Assembly (NCBI GenBank): GCA_002084875.1 | Contig: NBMH01000003.1 | Location: 1-49,921, forward strand | Direction of reading: 5' to 3' | From: Anaerolineaceae bacterium 4572_78 | GTDB taxonomy: Bacteria; Chloroflexota; Anaerolineae; 4572-78 | Length of the DNA stretch: 49,921 nucleotides | Translations under genes and position numbers: made by a program | The notes under the pieces: model-generated | Databases searched by the model: none | Told to the model about the DNA's origin: nothing | The model's input: only the letters and a program-made list of their open reading frames with translations | Shown: piece by piece, positions 10,245 through 20,371 of the stretch | How positions within the stretch are numbered: position 1 is the first letter of the stretch | How the letters are laid out: every line of letters begins with the position of its first letter

Positions 10245-10358
10245 AGTGAAAAATATGAAAGATGGGAGTTGGACTCCTGATATGCTATATGCTTAAGTAA
10301 TCAAGCAAAAGAATTTGTGAAAGCCCTGTGTCAGACAAGGTTTTACGGGACGATGGTT

Positions 10359-10421
10359 AGACAAGAAAGGTTTTCAAAAACCTTTCTTGTCTTGACTGTC
10401 AAAGCAAGCTTTGACGCTCCA
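10359..10421. repeat. Palindrome plus half copy of the 50-bp double-hairpin repeat
   Basis: A perfect inverted repeat with 16-bp arms and a 2-nt loop (10359-10392, arm agacaagaaaggtttt) is followed at 10397-10421 by tcaaagcaagctttga plus cgctcca. The latter matches one half of the dispersed double-hairpin element found complete at 15926, 34750 and 41666. It lies between two minus-strand glycosyltransferase genes and may act as a terminator or mRNA-stability structure. Confidence 0.8.
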
Positions 10422-10450
10422 GTAAGATATCTTCATGAAAATCTTGCGTT

Positions 10451-11623
10451 CTACTGTTGAGCCACATGATGCAGATGATGATACTTTTCGATAAACTGCT
10501 GACCATTATCTGCCACTTGACGACAAAAATTTCTGTTATTCACCAAATGGGTAAGTATAGCATTAAGCGTATCAAATTGGTACATATCAGGAATAATTTT
10601 GATGCATGCTCCTTGCGGCACTTCCGCTAAAGGTTCAATATCAGATACGATGGTACATGCATTAACGCCCATCAATCGAATAGGCGTGTACGGAGTGCCG
10701 CCAATGTGTGGATAACGCAAATGAATGCCCACATCTAAAGCGAACATCATTTCTGAAAATGCCTTCGGCGGTAGCCATCCTGTGATTATCACATGCTCGG
10801 TTAAACCAATTTCTTGAATGTATCCCGCTAAATCATATTCAGGTATGGCAAAACCACCCAAAATAAATTTCGATTGTGGGTATATTTTTACCACATTGGC
10901 AAAAGCATTGAGACAATCTTCAAGATGTTTATTTGGCACAAAAATTCCAAATGCTCCTACCACAAAATAATTTTCCAAACCAAGCTCGGCTCGTTTTTCT
11001 TTTCGTTTCTCATGCAAATCAAATTCAGTCGTAGCTGGAGGGATAAAAAATGGATAAAAGATGCGTTTCACTTTTGCATTTGGACATCGCATTAGAACTT
11101 GCAAACGAGCATAATTATTATGTAGCACTACCCCCAAACTACTATTCACCATTCTTTCAAATAGTGGATATTTAAGGATAATATAGTCACCATCACCAGC
11201 CTCAATTTGTTTAGCAACTCGCAAGTCATTAATATTGTAGGCATATTTCATTTCATCCAGATAACTTTGTTCATTTCCTCTGTAGAGTGTGGTGGTCATC
11301 ACAGCACGGTGTAATGTTGTATCATTTAGAACAAGTACCCCTGGATAACGGTGGATAAAATCAAACATAAATCCATGATAATCTCCATGGTCACCTACCC
11401 AATATAAGCAAATGTCATACAAATCTGCCCGCGATGCAAATTCATGGTAGGTGTAGATATTAAATTGTTCCAGAATAGCAGGAGTATCAGGCTGATAATC
11501 ATCATTGATAAACAAATCAATAATTACTTCTGGAATATTTGCCATTGCTAAAGCCAACCCTTCAGCACAATCAGAAAGTGCAGACTGAATTGGAGAAAGC
11601 AGTGTAAAGAAGGCGATTTTCAT
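10451..11623 (-). CDS. GT4-family (GT-B) glycosyltransferase
   Basis: 390 residues. The N terminus MKIAFFTLLSP is a Rossmann strand of a GT-B fold. The C-terminal half has the GT4 pattern GAFGIFVPNKHLEDCLNAF, HVIITGWLPP and a donor-site region IHLRYPHIGGTP; the usual EX7E motif is replaced by an Arg/Pro-rich variant, so activity is less certain than for its neighbours. The start overlaps the preceding gene's stop by 4 bp (ATGA), implying translational coupling, and AAGGAA precedes it. Confidence 0.85.
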   Translation of the reverse strand: MKIAFFTLLSPIQSALSDCAEGLALAMANIPEVIIDLFINDDYQPDTPAILEQFNIYTYHEFASRADLYDICLYWVGDHGDYHGFMFDFIHRYPGVLVLNDTTLHRAVMTTTLYRGNEQSYLDEMKYAYNINDLRVAKQIEAGDGDYIILKYPLFERMVNSSLGVVLHNNYARLQVLMRCPNAKVKRIFYPFFIPPATTEFDLHEKRKEKRAELGLENYFVVGAFGIFVPNKHLEDCLNAFANVVKIYPQSKFILGGFAIPEYDLAGYIQEIGLTEHVIITGWLPPKAFSEMMFALDVGIHLRYPHIGGTPYTPIRLMGVNACTIVSDIEPLAEVPQGACIKIIPDMYQFDTLNAILTHLVNNRNFCRQVADNGQQFIEKYHHLHHVAQQ

Positions 11624-12057
11624 GACATGTTCCTTTGTATTATCATTTTTTCTAATAATTCGATTTGATTCGTCATAGCATCTAAACGGGCTTGCTGGTC
11701 TGTTGAAAGTTTGGTCTGATTTTGACGCAAAGCAAGCACTTCTAATGATAACATTTGCAATACCTCAATGGTATGCTCGTTAATTTCGTTTTGCTGTTCA
11801 ACAATTGGCTTAATATACCACTGCAATAAGCGGCGTGATATTTTTTGCCACATGGCAACAATTTTAGCTTTAATGCCGGGCGGCCAATGTGGCCAAGCAA
11901 TATGCCAATGAGCCTTAAGATGTTTGTGTGCTAAGGTGTTCAAACGTTGCGTTATAGCTATATTCAATCCAGTTTCATCACGTTGTTGCCGTGCTTCTGT
12001 AATAATTTTTTCGATTATTTGAACCGTTTGAGCTATATTTTTGTCCAGTTGATTCAT
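11620..12057 (-). CDS. Small helical protein of the glycan cluster with shared 35-residue motif
   Basis: I take Met at 12057 as start (145 aa); the longer frame to 12207 would translate a dispersed repeat and overlap the upstream gene. The protein is mostly helical with a C-terminal coiled coil (about 95-140). Residues 59-93 form a motif (PPGIKAKIVAMWQKISRRLL, then WYIKPIVEQQNEIN) that also occurs twice in the protein at 13237-14445. Similar segments are known at the N termini of glycan-cluster methyltransferases and glycosyltransferases, probably as membrane-proximal or scaffold helices; I cannot assign a reaction. It overlaps the next gene by 4 bp. Confidence 0.65.
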   Translation of the reverse strand: MNQLDKNIAQTVQIIEKIITEARQQRDETGLNIAITQRLNTLAHKHLKAHWHIAWPHWPPGIKAKIVAMWQKISRRLLQWYIKPIVEQQNEINEHTIEVLQMLSLEVLALRQNQTKLSTDQQARLDAMTNQIELLEKMIIQRNMS

Positions 12058-12079
12058 GGTTAGTTTTAGAATATAGTGG

Positions 12080-12149
12080 TGGAGCAACAACGCTTGCTTT
12101 GTAAGGGCGTATGGCCATACGCCCCTACTATAGGGAAGGGGTGTTCTCC
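12080..12149. repeat. Dispersed repeat carrying the palindrome gggcgtatggccatacgccc
   Basis: The 20-bp perfect palindrome lies at 12105-12124. The flank 12125-12149 (ccctactatagggaagggg...) matches, in reverse orientation, the sequence at 37051-37076. The left flank (tggagcaacaacgcttgctt) resembles half of the 50-bp double-hairpin repeat, so the site is mosaic. It separates the genes ending at 12158 and starting at 12057. Confidence 0.8.
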
Positions 12150-12157
12150 ATATATAT

Positions 12158-13237
12158 TTAAGCAGAGACCAATTTCTCAAGCACATCACGTAGGATGGAT
12201 TCAGCATTGCTAAAGCTAAAATCCTTTAGACGGTTCTTTTGAGTTTGAATAACATGCTGCCGTAATTCTATGTCCGTAACCAAAAGATGAGCCATTTCAG
12301 CCACAACATGATACCCCAAATCAGTAAATAAAATTCCTGCTCCGCCAAGCGTTTCAGGAATAGCCGTATTTTTGCGGGCTAAAATAGGCACCCCAAAATA
12401 CATGCTCTCAATTAGAGGAATACAAAATCCTTCATGATGACTAGCCGTCACATACATATCGGCATTCTGATAATATGTAATAAGTTCACTGTCCGTTACC
12501 CGCCCTGTAAAAGTAACATCATTTTGTAAATTCAATTCAGTTACCAACTTATCTAAAGCAGCATTAAATGTTGATATGTACCTCGAACCCACAATATACA
12601 AATGTGATTGAGCATTGATAGCTCGATTGTAAACATAAAACAAACGAATTATATCGTCAAGCCCTTTGTTTGGAACTACACGCCCTACCGCCAACCATAT
12701 TGTCTGTTGACTATATTGTAATTTTGTATCTAAATCGTCATTGTGCGACAGGGATTCATAATATGTGTCACTCAAAATAATCGGCAACACCCCTGTTTTA
12801 CTCGACTCAAATCCAGCTTCAAGTAATGCTTGACGATTAAATTCAGAGTCTCCCCAAGCAAAATCACACTCACTCAGATGAGACAAAGCACGATATCCCA
12901 AATCACACTCAAAATAAATTTTCTCATCCCACCCTTTAAAAAAATGTGGCGGAGTAATATTGTGATAAATCAATATCCGCTTCCCTTTTGTGCGTTGAAA
13001 CAAAGATATATTGGGATTGTAAACCGAATAATGAAAGATAAGCCACACATTTGGATTATTCACATAAGATAAATATTCATGGTCAGGACGTACTCGTTTC
13101 GTCATTTCAGGAGCAATGTAGCCTGAAAATATGTCGGTCTCATGTCCCCAACTCTTTAGGATTTTATCAATTTCTATGACATGATTGCTTACTGCATCGC
13201 CATACATCATACCATTAGTCATTTGGCATATATGCAT
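12158..13237 (-). CDS. GT4-family glycosyltransferase
   Basis: 359 residues, GT-B fold. The C-terminal donor-binding half has GRVVPNKGLDDII, FTGRVTDSELITYYQNADMY and the EX7E motif EGFCIPLIE followed by FGVPILA. The N-terminal acceptor half starts MHICQMTNGMMYGDAVSNHV, with a glycine-poor variant of the usual loop. It is probably cytoplasmic and acts on a lipid-linked glycan; the sugar is unknown. Its start overlaps the upstream stop by one base, with an AAGGTGG-type ribosome site. Confidence 0.92.
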   Translation of the reverse strand: MHICQMTNGMMYGDAVSNHVIEIDKILKSWGHETDIFSGYIAPEMTKRVRPDHEYLSYVNNPNVWLIFHYSVYNPNISLFQRTKGKRILIYHNITPPHFFKGWDEKIYFECDLGYRALSHLSECDFAWGDSEFNRQALLEAGFESSKTGVLPIILSDTYYESLSHNDDLDTKLQYSQQTIWLAVGRVVPNKGLDDIIRLFYVYNRAINAQSHLYIVGSRYISTFNAALDKLVTELNLQNDVTFTGRVTDSELITYYQNADMYVTASHHEGFCIPLIESMYFGVPILARKNTAIPETLGGAGILFTDLGYHVVAEMAHLLVTDIELRQHVIQTQKNRLKDFSFSNAESILRDVLEKLVSA

Positions 13238-14445
13238 TATTGACCACCTTCTTTTTCTTCCAAAAATGCCATGCGAGTTTGTAAATGGTGTAGTTGTAAA
13301 TTAAGAAATTCTTGATATTCAATTATTTTGTTAATAGTTATACTTACTCGTTGATTAAAGCTAGATTGTTGGTGCATGATAGGTAATACATACCATTTCG
13401 TAGATATCCAATTCCACAAGTAACGAAACCGCACAATCATATTGCCAATGAATGGTATGTGAGAAGTAAATGATGTTTCATGCAATTGACTATATTGTAA
13501 TAGTGTCATACTGTCTTGACGGAGTTCTGAAATATCGGTTACGGATGTTTTATCAGAGTCAGACATTATTAACGATATCGATTCGACGTTATCAGTCAAA
13601 TCATACAGTCCTGCTTTGTCACGTCGAGTAACACGCTGTGCAACTTTTTCTAAAATGTACTGACTATCTAATGTGGCATCGTTTATTTCCAAAACAGTAA
13701 CATCATTCATGGCATTAATTTCAACCGTCGCATTATGGGAATTATCATCACCTTGAACAATCGAATCAAGTTGCATATTAAATAAATCATGCAACATTGT
13801 AGTCATATTACGATTAAAATCAACTTGTCGCTCCAACATTGTGTCTATGTAAGGTTCACGCAAATGTGAAGTAAGGTTACGCCGAATCCAAGTAATAATT
13901 GAGCCAAACAAAGGTATATTTGATTTGACATGATAATTTCGTAACATGATGTCGCTTTGGGCATGCATTGTTTTCAAACGTTGAGCTAAAGGTTTTGTCG
14001 TTTGAGATGGTGAATTTGCCGATAGTGCTTGCAAATTTTTTGCTGGTTTATTTTTAATTTGCTCTTGTCGCTTGATTGATGCTCGGTCATGCAACCCCAC
14101 ATGAATCGCTTTAGCAAATTGGGATTCATTCGATACCACAAAAATACGTTCAGCCTCAAAACCATACTTGTCAATTAATTGTGTCTGAATACTTTTGTTA
14201 TGCACCAAACACATATCGGCATACACCCCCCAAGCGGCATATATCAATTCAGTATCGTCCCGCAAATCCAAGATAACCAAAGCATGTTGCAATTGTTTCA
14301 TTGCCGCATGTCCCTTTGAAAAAACATATATCTTGCCATCAGATAGTACATTTTCTGAACACGATACAAAATTTCCATTCCTTTGAAAAAAATGTGCTGT
14401 GGCAATTTTCGTAGATGTTTCTGAACCAATTAAATATACTTTCAT
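13237..14445 (-). CDS. Glycan-cluster protein with two copies of a 35-residue helical motif
   Basis: 402 residues, function not recognised. The first ~110 residues resemble a piece of a GT-B domain (DLRDDTELIYAAWGVYADMC, then IDKYGFEAERIFVVSNE). No donor site follows. Residues 177-211 and 330-364 are two spaced copies of the motif also found in the 145-aa protein at 11620-12057, sharing the frame I-P-x3-G...R...Q-x2-F-N. A Ser/Asp-rich segment lies between them. An AAGGAAA ribosome site precedes the ATG. It is tightly packed between two GT4 genes and is probably a scaffold or membrane-association component. Confidence 0.7.
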   Translation of the reverse strand: MKVYLIGSETSTKIATAHFFQRNGNFVSCSENVLSDGKIYVFSKGHAAMKQLQHALVILDLRDDTELIYAAWGVYADMCLVHNKSIQTQLIDKYGFEAERIFVVSNESQFAKAIHVGLHDRASIKRQEQIKNKPAKNLQALSANSPSQTTKPLAQRLKTMHAQSDIMLRNYHVKSNIPLFGSIITWIRRNLTSHLREPYIDTMLERQVDFNRNMTTMLHDLFNMQLDSIVQGDDNSHNATVEINAMNDVTVLEINDATLDSQYILEKVAQRVTRRDKAGLYDLTDNVESISLIMSDSDKTSVTDISELRQDSMTLLQYSQLHETSFTSHIPFIGNMIVRFRYLWNWISTKWYVLPIMHQQSSFNQRVSITINKIIEYQEFLNLQLHHLQTRMAFLEEKEGGQ

Positions 14446-15705
14446 TCAATGTTTTCCTTGTTGACGATGACGCAATACCCGTAAATAAATCCCTTCAAGG
14501 CGGTCAGTAGTATTTTCCATTGTATATCGTTGCAATACTTTTCGCCGACCATGCTTGCCCATTTGATGGGCTTGTTCAGGATTAGCAATTAAATAATTTA
14601 TGCATGTTGCTAAATCATAACTATTGCCATATTCTATCAATAAGCCATCCTGCCCTTCATTGATAAGCGAGGCAACGGCTGGCACTCTTGAGCCAATGAC
14701 TGCTTTTTCCATCAGCCATGCTTCCAAATAAACAATTCCAAACGCTTCTCCCTTTGAAGGTAACACCAAACAATCACATGCCTGCAATGCCGCCAATTTG
14801 TCGGTATGGGAGACCTTACCAAAAGTATGAATATCTGGCACATGGTTATATTGTGCCATAAGTTGGTTTGAATAATCGGTATCTGGTCCCACAGCTAACA
14901 TAACTGCCTGCGAATGTTGTGACTTTACAGTAGAATAAGCCTCCAAAACAGTATTTAGTCCTTTATATTCTGCTTTGCGACCAAGAAAAAGAATAACAAA
15001 CGCATTTTGTGGTAAATTAAATTGTTGGCGAGCTTGGAGCATCGAAACGTTCTTTGACTGTGGTTGAAAGTTGTCTAACTTCAACCCCACCCCAACCACA
15101 CTAACTTGCCAGGCATTTAAACCTGACTCAAGTAGTACATCACGTTCAGCTTCCGTATCAGCGATGACATAATCTGCCGCCCTCATTGTTTTTTGTTGAT
15201 AGCCGATGTTGAATGTTTCTTCTTGCGTAATATGAGCATGAGGTGTAATGACTGACGGTACATTTAGCCAACTGGCAGCCAATTGCCCATAAGTAACATG
15301 TCCATACACTAAACAATTAAGGTGTATCACATCATATTTTTTACCATGCTTCAAGATTGCATAGAACATACTTGGTGAAATGGGACCGCCACCAAAAAAA
15401 ACAAATGGTTCATATCGCCATGAACGAGTTCGCCAATAATTTCGCAAGCCAAAATGTAATATTTGCCACACATAATTCCGTCGTTGCATGCTATTAAAAC
15501 GATATACCTTCACCCCATTTCGTTCCTCAAAATGTGGCAACTCACTTTGCCATGTATTATAGTCGCATGAACGGCTGGTAAAAACATCTACATGATGTCC
15601 ACGTTTGACCAATTCTTCAGACAGGTCGGCAATGTATTTTTCAGACCCTCCAATAGCAGGCGGATATTGATGTGTTACATGCAAAAGTTGCAGTTTGATG
15701 GTCAA
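14446..15705 (-). CDS. GT4-family glycosyltransferase
   Basis: 419 residues. It has the GT4 N-terminal loop HQYPPAIGGSEKYIADLSEEL, a donor-domain start FLGRKAEYKGLNTVLEAY, TFGKVSHTDKLAALQACD, and EX7E as EAFGIVYLE. It starts with TTG at 15705 preceded by AAGGGA; no better ATG exists in the conserved N terminus. It is the first gene of the minus-strand cluster and directly abuts the next gene (stop TGA and ATG adjacent). Confidence 0.93.
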   Translation of the reverse strand: MTIKLQLLHVTHQYPPAIGGSEKYIADLSEELVKRGHHVDVFTSRSCDYNTWQSELPHFEERNGVKVYRFNSMQRRNYVWQILHFGLRNYWRTRSWRYEPFVFFGGGPISPSMFYAILKHGKKYDVIHLNCLVYGHVTYGQLAASWLNVPSVITPHAHITQEETFNIGYQQKTMRAADYVIADTEAERDVLLESGLNAWQVSVVGVGLKLDNFQPQSKNVSMLQARQQFNLPQNAFVILFLGRKAEYKGLNTVLEAYSTVKSQHSQAVMLAVGPDTDYSNQLMAQYNHVPDIHTFGKVSHTDKLAALQACDCLVLPSKGEAFGIVYLEAWLMEKAVIGSRVPAVASLINEGQDGLLIEYGNSYDLATCINYLIANPEQAHQMGKHGRRKVLQRYTMENTTDRLEGIYLRVLRHRQQGKH

Positions 15706-15925
15706 TGTTTAATTTCCCTTAACGCAAAACTCAATTTGCGTTTGTGTCAATTGTTAGGATTTATGTATTTACAGGGCGAAAATTTCCCGACTTTCTATAT
15801 CATACCACCCAATCCAATAAACTGCTAGTATTTGATTTGATTCTGTTATTTGTGCTTGTCCGTCCACAAGAATATCTCAGATAAAGAATTAGGGCCGTTC
15901 AAAGTTATTTTTTGACGAGATACAC

Positions 15926-15975
15926 TGGAGCATCAAAGCTTGCTTTGACATGAAAAAGCAAGCTTTTTCGCTCCA
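15926..15975 (+). repeat. Complete 50-bp double-hairpin repeat
   Basis: TGGAGC at the left end and GCTCCA at the right end enclose two adjacent short hairpins (caaagcttgctttg and aaaaagcaagcttttt) separated by acatg. The copy at 41666-41715 is its reverse complement with few changes. It lies in the 431-bp region 15706-16136 between divergent genes, which otherwise holds a small hairpin (aacgcaaa/tttgcgtt, 15721-15742) and the PBP promoter. Confidence 0.88.
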
Positions 15976-16005
15976 TTTTAGATAATATATAGTTAAAATA
16001 CTTTT

Positions 16006-16034
16006 TTGACAAATTGGCGTATTGTATATAAAAT
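16006..16034 (+). promoter_or_regulatory. Probable promoter of the PBP1A gene
   Basis: TTGACA (16006-16011), a 17-bp spacer and TAAAAT (16029-16034) match sigma-70 consensus. The start codon at 16137 follows a CAGGAG ribosome site. Confidence 0.6.
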
Positions 16035-16136
16035 GTTTCCAACAAATCAAATTTGCATTTAAATCAATTTGTTGCTATCATCATAAGGAACATAAGTGTT
16101 TTGCTGTATGCTAGAAGTGGGTGACAGGAGAAAAAC

Positions 16137-17756
16137 ATGTTATCACAACGAAAAGTTATGATTACCCGTCGTAGACGACGGCGAATACAAGAATTTGAAC
16201 CAAGATATTTTGCCTTTTTAGGCTGGGTAACAATGAGTTTTGTCGCCACGATTTTAGTTTTTATCATGACTGTTATCGGCTCCATAATAGGCGGGGTTTA
16301 TTCAGTCTATGCTAGTTTTGCAGTTGATTTGCCTGACCCTACTGCAATTGAAACCGAGCAAATTAGTTTTGAAACAAGTAAACTGTACGACCGCTCTGGA
16401 AAAGTTGTCTTGTACGAACTGTTTGACCAACGTTTGGGAGATAGGTCTTATGTGACCCTTGACCAAGTGCCTGAATTGTGTCGGCAGTCAGTATTGGTAT
16501 TGGAAGATAAAAACTTTTACACCAACCCTGGCTTTGATATTGAAGGTTTAGGACGTGCCTTTTATTTCAATTTACAAGGGAAAGATATTCAGGGGGGAAG
16601 TTCCATCACCCAACAGTTAATTAAAAATATCATCATTGAAAAAGAAGAACGAACAAAAAAGTTATACAGCCGTAAAATTAAAGAGGTGATTTTAGCCATA
16701 GAAATCACGCGGCTGTATCAGAAAAACCAAATTTTGGAGTGGTACTTTAACACCAATCACTACGGCAGTTTAGCTTATGGAATTGAAGCCGCCGCACAAG
16801 TTTATTTTCAAAAAACGGTCAGCGAATTAACTCTCCCTGAATGTACTATGCTGACACCAATCCCACAATATCCTGCTTTAAACCCAGTGAATAATTGGGA
16901 ACAGGCAAAAAAACGGCAAGGGATTGCCCTAATGCGACTAGTCGAAGAAGAAGTGATAACTTTAGATGAAGCAAGAGAAGCTTTTGCATTTGAACTAGAA
17001 ATCAAGCCCGTTCAGGAACGATTTGATATTGTCGTTCCTCATTTTGCTATCCATGCCCGCGATGAGGTGCTGAATTTGATGCGAGAACTGTATGGCTTTA
17101 GCGAAGGGTCACGATTACTTTATCGAGGCGGCTTGAAAATTTATACCACCGTTGACCTAGAATTGCAGAATGCTGCCCGTGAAATTGCCCGCAACCAAAT
17201 CACGCAATTGCAAGAAAATGAACATAACGCTAGTAATGCATGTGTAGTTTCTATCCGTCCTAAAACTGGAGAAATTTTAGCACTTGTGGGAAGTATTGAC
17301 TATTGGGATGAAGAAAACGATGGTAATGTCAATGTGTGTACAGTCGACCCCGGACGCCAACCTGGCTCATCATTCAAACCATTTAATTACATGACTGCGA
17401 TTGAACGTGGTTTTGTCACTCCTGCAACTATGATTATGGATGTGCGGCAATCTTTCCCCGATGACCCTAATCCGCCCTACGTTCCAGAAAATTATGACCG
17501 TAAGTATCATGGAGCCGTTCGAATGCGAAATGCTCTAGCTAGAAGTTATAACATCCCTGCGGTATGGGTCATGCAAAAATCGGGCGTAAAAAATGTCATT
17601 GATACCGCTCATCGCATGGGGATAACTACTTTGGATGAAGATTATTATGGTCTAGCTCTAACATTGGGTGGTGGTGAAGTTAAGCCTATTGACATGGCTT
17701 ATGCATTTTCTGTTTTTGCCCAGATTAATTCCAGCGGAGAATGTTCAACCCGGTAA
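16137..17756 (+). pseudogene. Class A penicillin-binding protein, N-terminal fragment (frameshifted)
   Basis: This part carries a basic cytoplasmic start, a membrane anchor (about 28-58) and the glycosyltransferase-51 domain (catalytic EDKNFY, then GGSSITQQLIKN). It also carries the first part of the transpeptidase with SxxK (GSSFKPFNYM) and SxN (RSYNIPAVW). Normal reading ends at FAQ around 17723; the remaining residues before the TAA are out of frame. The KTGT motif lies in the other fragment. PBP1A-like enzymes polymerise and cross-link peptidoglycan at the membrane surface. As read, only the transglycosylase half could be made. Confidence 0.9.
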
Positions 17757-19089
17757 ACGCAAACTGAACCCCGTTTCTATTTTGCTTGTTGAGGACAGCG
17801 AAGGAAAAACATTGTACGAATATAGCCAACCAAGCACAGAACAAATTATTGACCCAGCTTTAGCTTATCTCATGACATCCATTCTATCAGATGATGAGGC
17901 TCGGGCACCCGCCTTTGGAGCATGGAGCGATTTGACTCTCTCAGACCGTCCTGTAGGAGCAAAAACTGGAACTACTAACAACTTCCGTGACAATTGGACA
18001 ATTGGTTACACGCCACAATTGGCGACAGGTGTTTGGGTTGGTAATAATGATAATACTCCAATGGAAGATGTTACTGGTTTATCAGGGGCGGCTCCGATTT
18101 GGAATAAGGTCATGCAATTTTATCACAAAGATTTACCTGTTAAGTCATGGGGGGAACGTCCAGCTGGCATTGTTGACGAGGTGGTTGATTCTGTCTCGGG
18201 CATGCTACCAGGCAAATATACTCAAAGCACAGTTAAGGAATTATTCCTAGAACCTTTTGTCCCGACTCAAAAGGATAATGTACACCAAGTTTTTCCCATC
18301 AATAAAACGAATAATAAATTAGCCGTAGCAGGGTGTACCCCACCCGAATATATTGAATATCGAGTCTATCAGATTTTCCCACCAGTGGCAAACGATTGGG
18401 TTAAGAATCGTATTTCGCAACCACCGCATGAATACGATTACAATTGTGCGGGTGGAGTCGCAACAGGTACTGTATCAATTATTCATCCTCGTTCATTTCA
18501 ATACGTACGCGGTAGTGTTGTTATTTCTGGCAGTGTAAATATTGATAATTTTCAAGCATACCGCCTTACTTATGGAAAAGGATTGAACCCCACAGGCTGG
18601 ACACAAATTGGCACAGACTTCATGTCTCCCGTTCAAAATAGTGCCCTAGGCACATGGCAAACTTATGGGTTAGCCGAAGGATTGTATACTCTCCAACTTA
18701 CCGCAGTTAGGAATGATAATACAATTGGCTCATTCACTACCCAAGTCACCATAGATAACACATCTCCTTCTGCCGAGGTTATCAACCCTCGTGATGGGCA
18801 GGTTTATGTTTCTGATGATGATGAGTATGTTAATTTACAGGTGGATGCGGCAGATAATTTTGCTATGAGAAGAGTAGTTTACATTGTGAACAATACATAC
18901 ATTGGGCAAACGACTGTAGCACCTTTCACTTATCGTTGGACGGTGCCGACATTGCCTAAGCCGCTTGACAAAAGTAGCAATTATACTAAAACGTATACCA
19001 TCTATGTTACAGCTTCTGACCAAGCAGGAAACGGGGTTAAATCTAAAAAGGTTGAGATTAAGGTTATTCCTGACTTAGAAGAGGATTAA
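17668..19089 (+). pseudogene. Class A penicillin-binding protein, C-terminal fragment
   Basis: Homology to PBP1A resumes at about 17728 (IPAENVQPG) in the +1 frame. The formal start upstream of that is out of frame and not meaningful. The fragment holds the third transpeptidase motif, KTGT (in VGAKTGTTNNFRDNW), then a long extracellular extension with two Ig/Big-like modules (about residues 255-350 and 350-465). Relative to other PBPs the junction appears short by about six or seven residues, so the lesion looks like a roughly 20-bp deletion rather than a one-base slip. Together with the first fragment it would give a normal ~980-residue Chloroflexota-style PBP. Confidence 0.88.
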
Positions 19090-19183
19090 ATTGCAGAGCA
19101 TGCAATTGAAACCACATATTGTGAAATTTGAGGTAACAAGGGAATGAGTGAATAGTTACTGTACTCCCTGATTAAAATTTATC

Positions 19184-20371
19184 ATGGCATTTATTTCAGA
19201 TAGTGACGAAAAAATCCAAGCTCAGATTGAGGACTTACGTGGTGTATTACTCAAGCCCGATGCTCTCATAGAAAAAATAACACCAATTATCAACGAAATA
19301 TTGGCAAATGATGTCGACGAGATTCGTCAAATGTTGCTTGAGCCCGACACCATGGTTGATAAAATTACGCCTGTGATTAGTCAGGTGTTAGCGGCTGAAA
19401 TTGCAAATTCAAGAGACAAAATCGCTGTTGCTATTGCTCCTATTTTAGGGGAAGCATTACGGCGGCAAATATATCAAGCTCGTGAAGATATTATTGATGC
19501 CTTGTATCCTGTCATCGGACAAATGGTCAATAAAGCTGTCACAGAAGCAATCCACGATTTTGCTCGTGATGTGGATAATCGGATACGCAAATCAACAAAT
19601 TTAGATAAGATTGTGCAGCATGTACAGGCTCATGTTCAAGGAGTATCTTATGATGAATATCAATTGCGTGAATCATTGCCCTTTATCATTGAAGAGGTGT
19701 TTCTTATTCATCGTGTTTCAGGGTTGCTGATTCATTATGTTTCAAAAGAAGACGATGCTATATCCGACCGTGATATTGTTAGTGGCATGCTGACCGCGGT
19801 TCGAGATTTTGCTCGTGATACATTTCAAAAAGGAGGAGAGCTAGGATCTCTTGGATATGAGGAAAAGGAAATTTTACTTGAAGCAGGAGGAAAAGCATAT
19901 TTAGCAGTTGTGGTCAGTGGTGTAGAACCAACTAACTTTCGAGAAAATATGCGTCAGTTGTTGGTGAAACTTCATGAAGAACATTATGATAACTTGGTCA
20001 ATTTTGATGGTAGTGATGAACACTTAATCCAAACGGCTGACTACGCCTTAAACCAATTTATCGAGCGGGATAATGATGAAAAAGACAAGCCACTATCATC
20101 ATTTCAAAAATTCCTATTAGGTTTCCCTATCGTTTTGATTATGCTCCTTACTATTTCGATGTGTTGTGGATGGATTTGGCATGTGGAAAGTTCATTAATA
20201 GCTTTAGCCGTTCCTTCACCAACTCCAACGGCTACATTCACCCCAACCGGCTACATTCACCCCAACTCCAACTTCAACACCAACGCCAACTTCAACACCA
20301 ACGCCGATTCCAACTTCAACTTTGACACCGACATTCACCCCAACGCCTTCCACCTGCTGTGTTTGGGATGA
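19184..20371 (+). pseudogene. Helical membrane protein with Thr/Pro linker, N-terminal part (frameshifted)
   Basis: Residues 1-150 are helical with a repeated pattern (LKPDALIEKITPIINEIL / LEPDTMVDKITPVISQVL). About 165-285 resemble a small roadblock/PAS-like domain (VFLIHRVSGLLIHYVS, then AYLAVVVSG), as in cyanobacterial/Chloroflexota OmpA-anchored sensors. One transmembrane helix follows (about 313-332), then a TPTPT linker. A 19-bp tandem duplication at 20229-20266 shifts the frame inside the linker; the out-of-frame tail (Asn/Phe-rich) is an artefact. Function is unknown; the next genes suggest a signalling module. Confidence 0.75.
20229..20266 (+). repeat. Frameshifting 19-bp tandem duplication
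   Basis: cggctacattcaccccaac occurs twice back to back (20229-20247 and 20248-20266). Removing one copy restores a continuous TPTPTSTPTP-type linker. Confidence 0.9.

Noticed and set aside
12058..12207. Longer N terminus for the 145-aa glycan-cluster protein
   Set aside because: It would cross a dispersed repeat and overlap the preceding gene; Met at 12057 is preferred although its ribosome site is weak.
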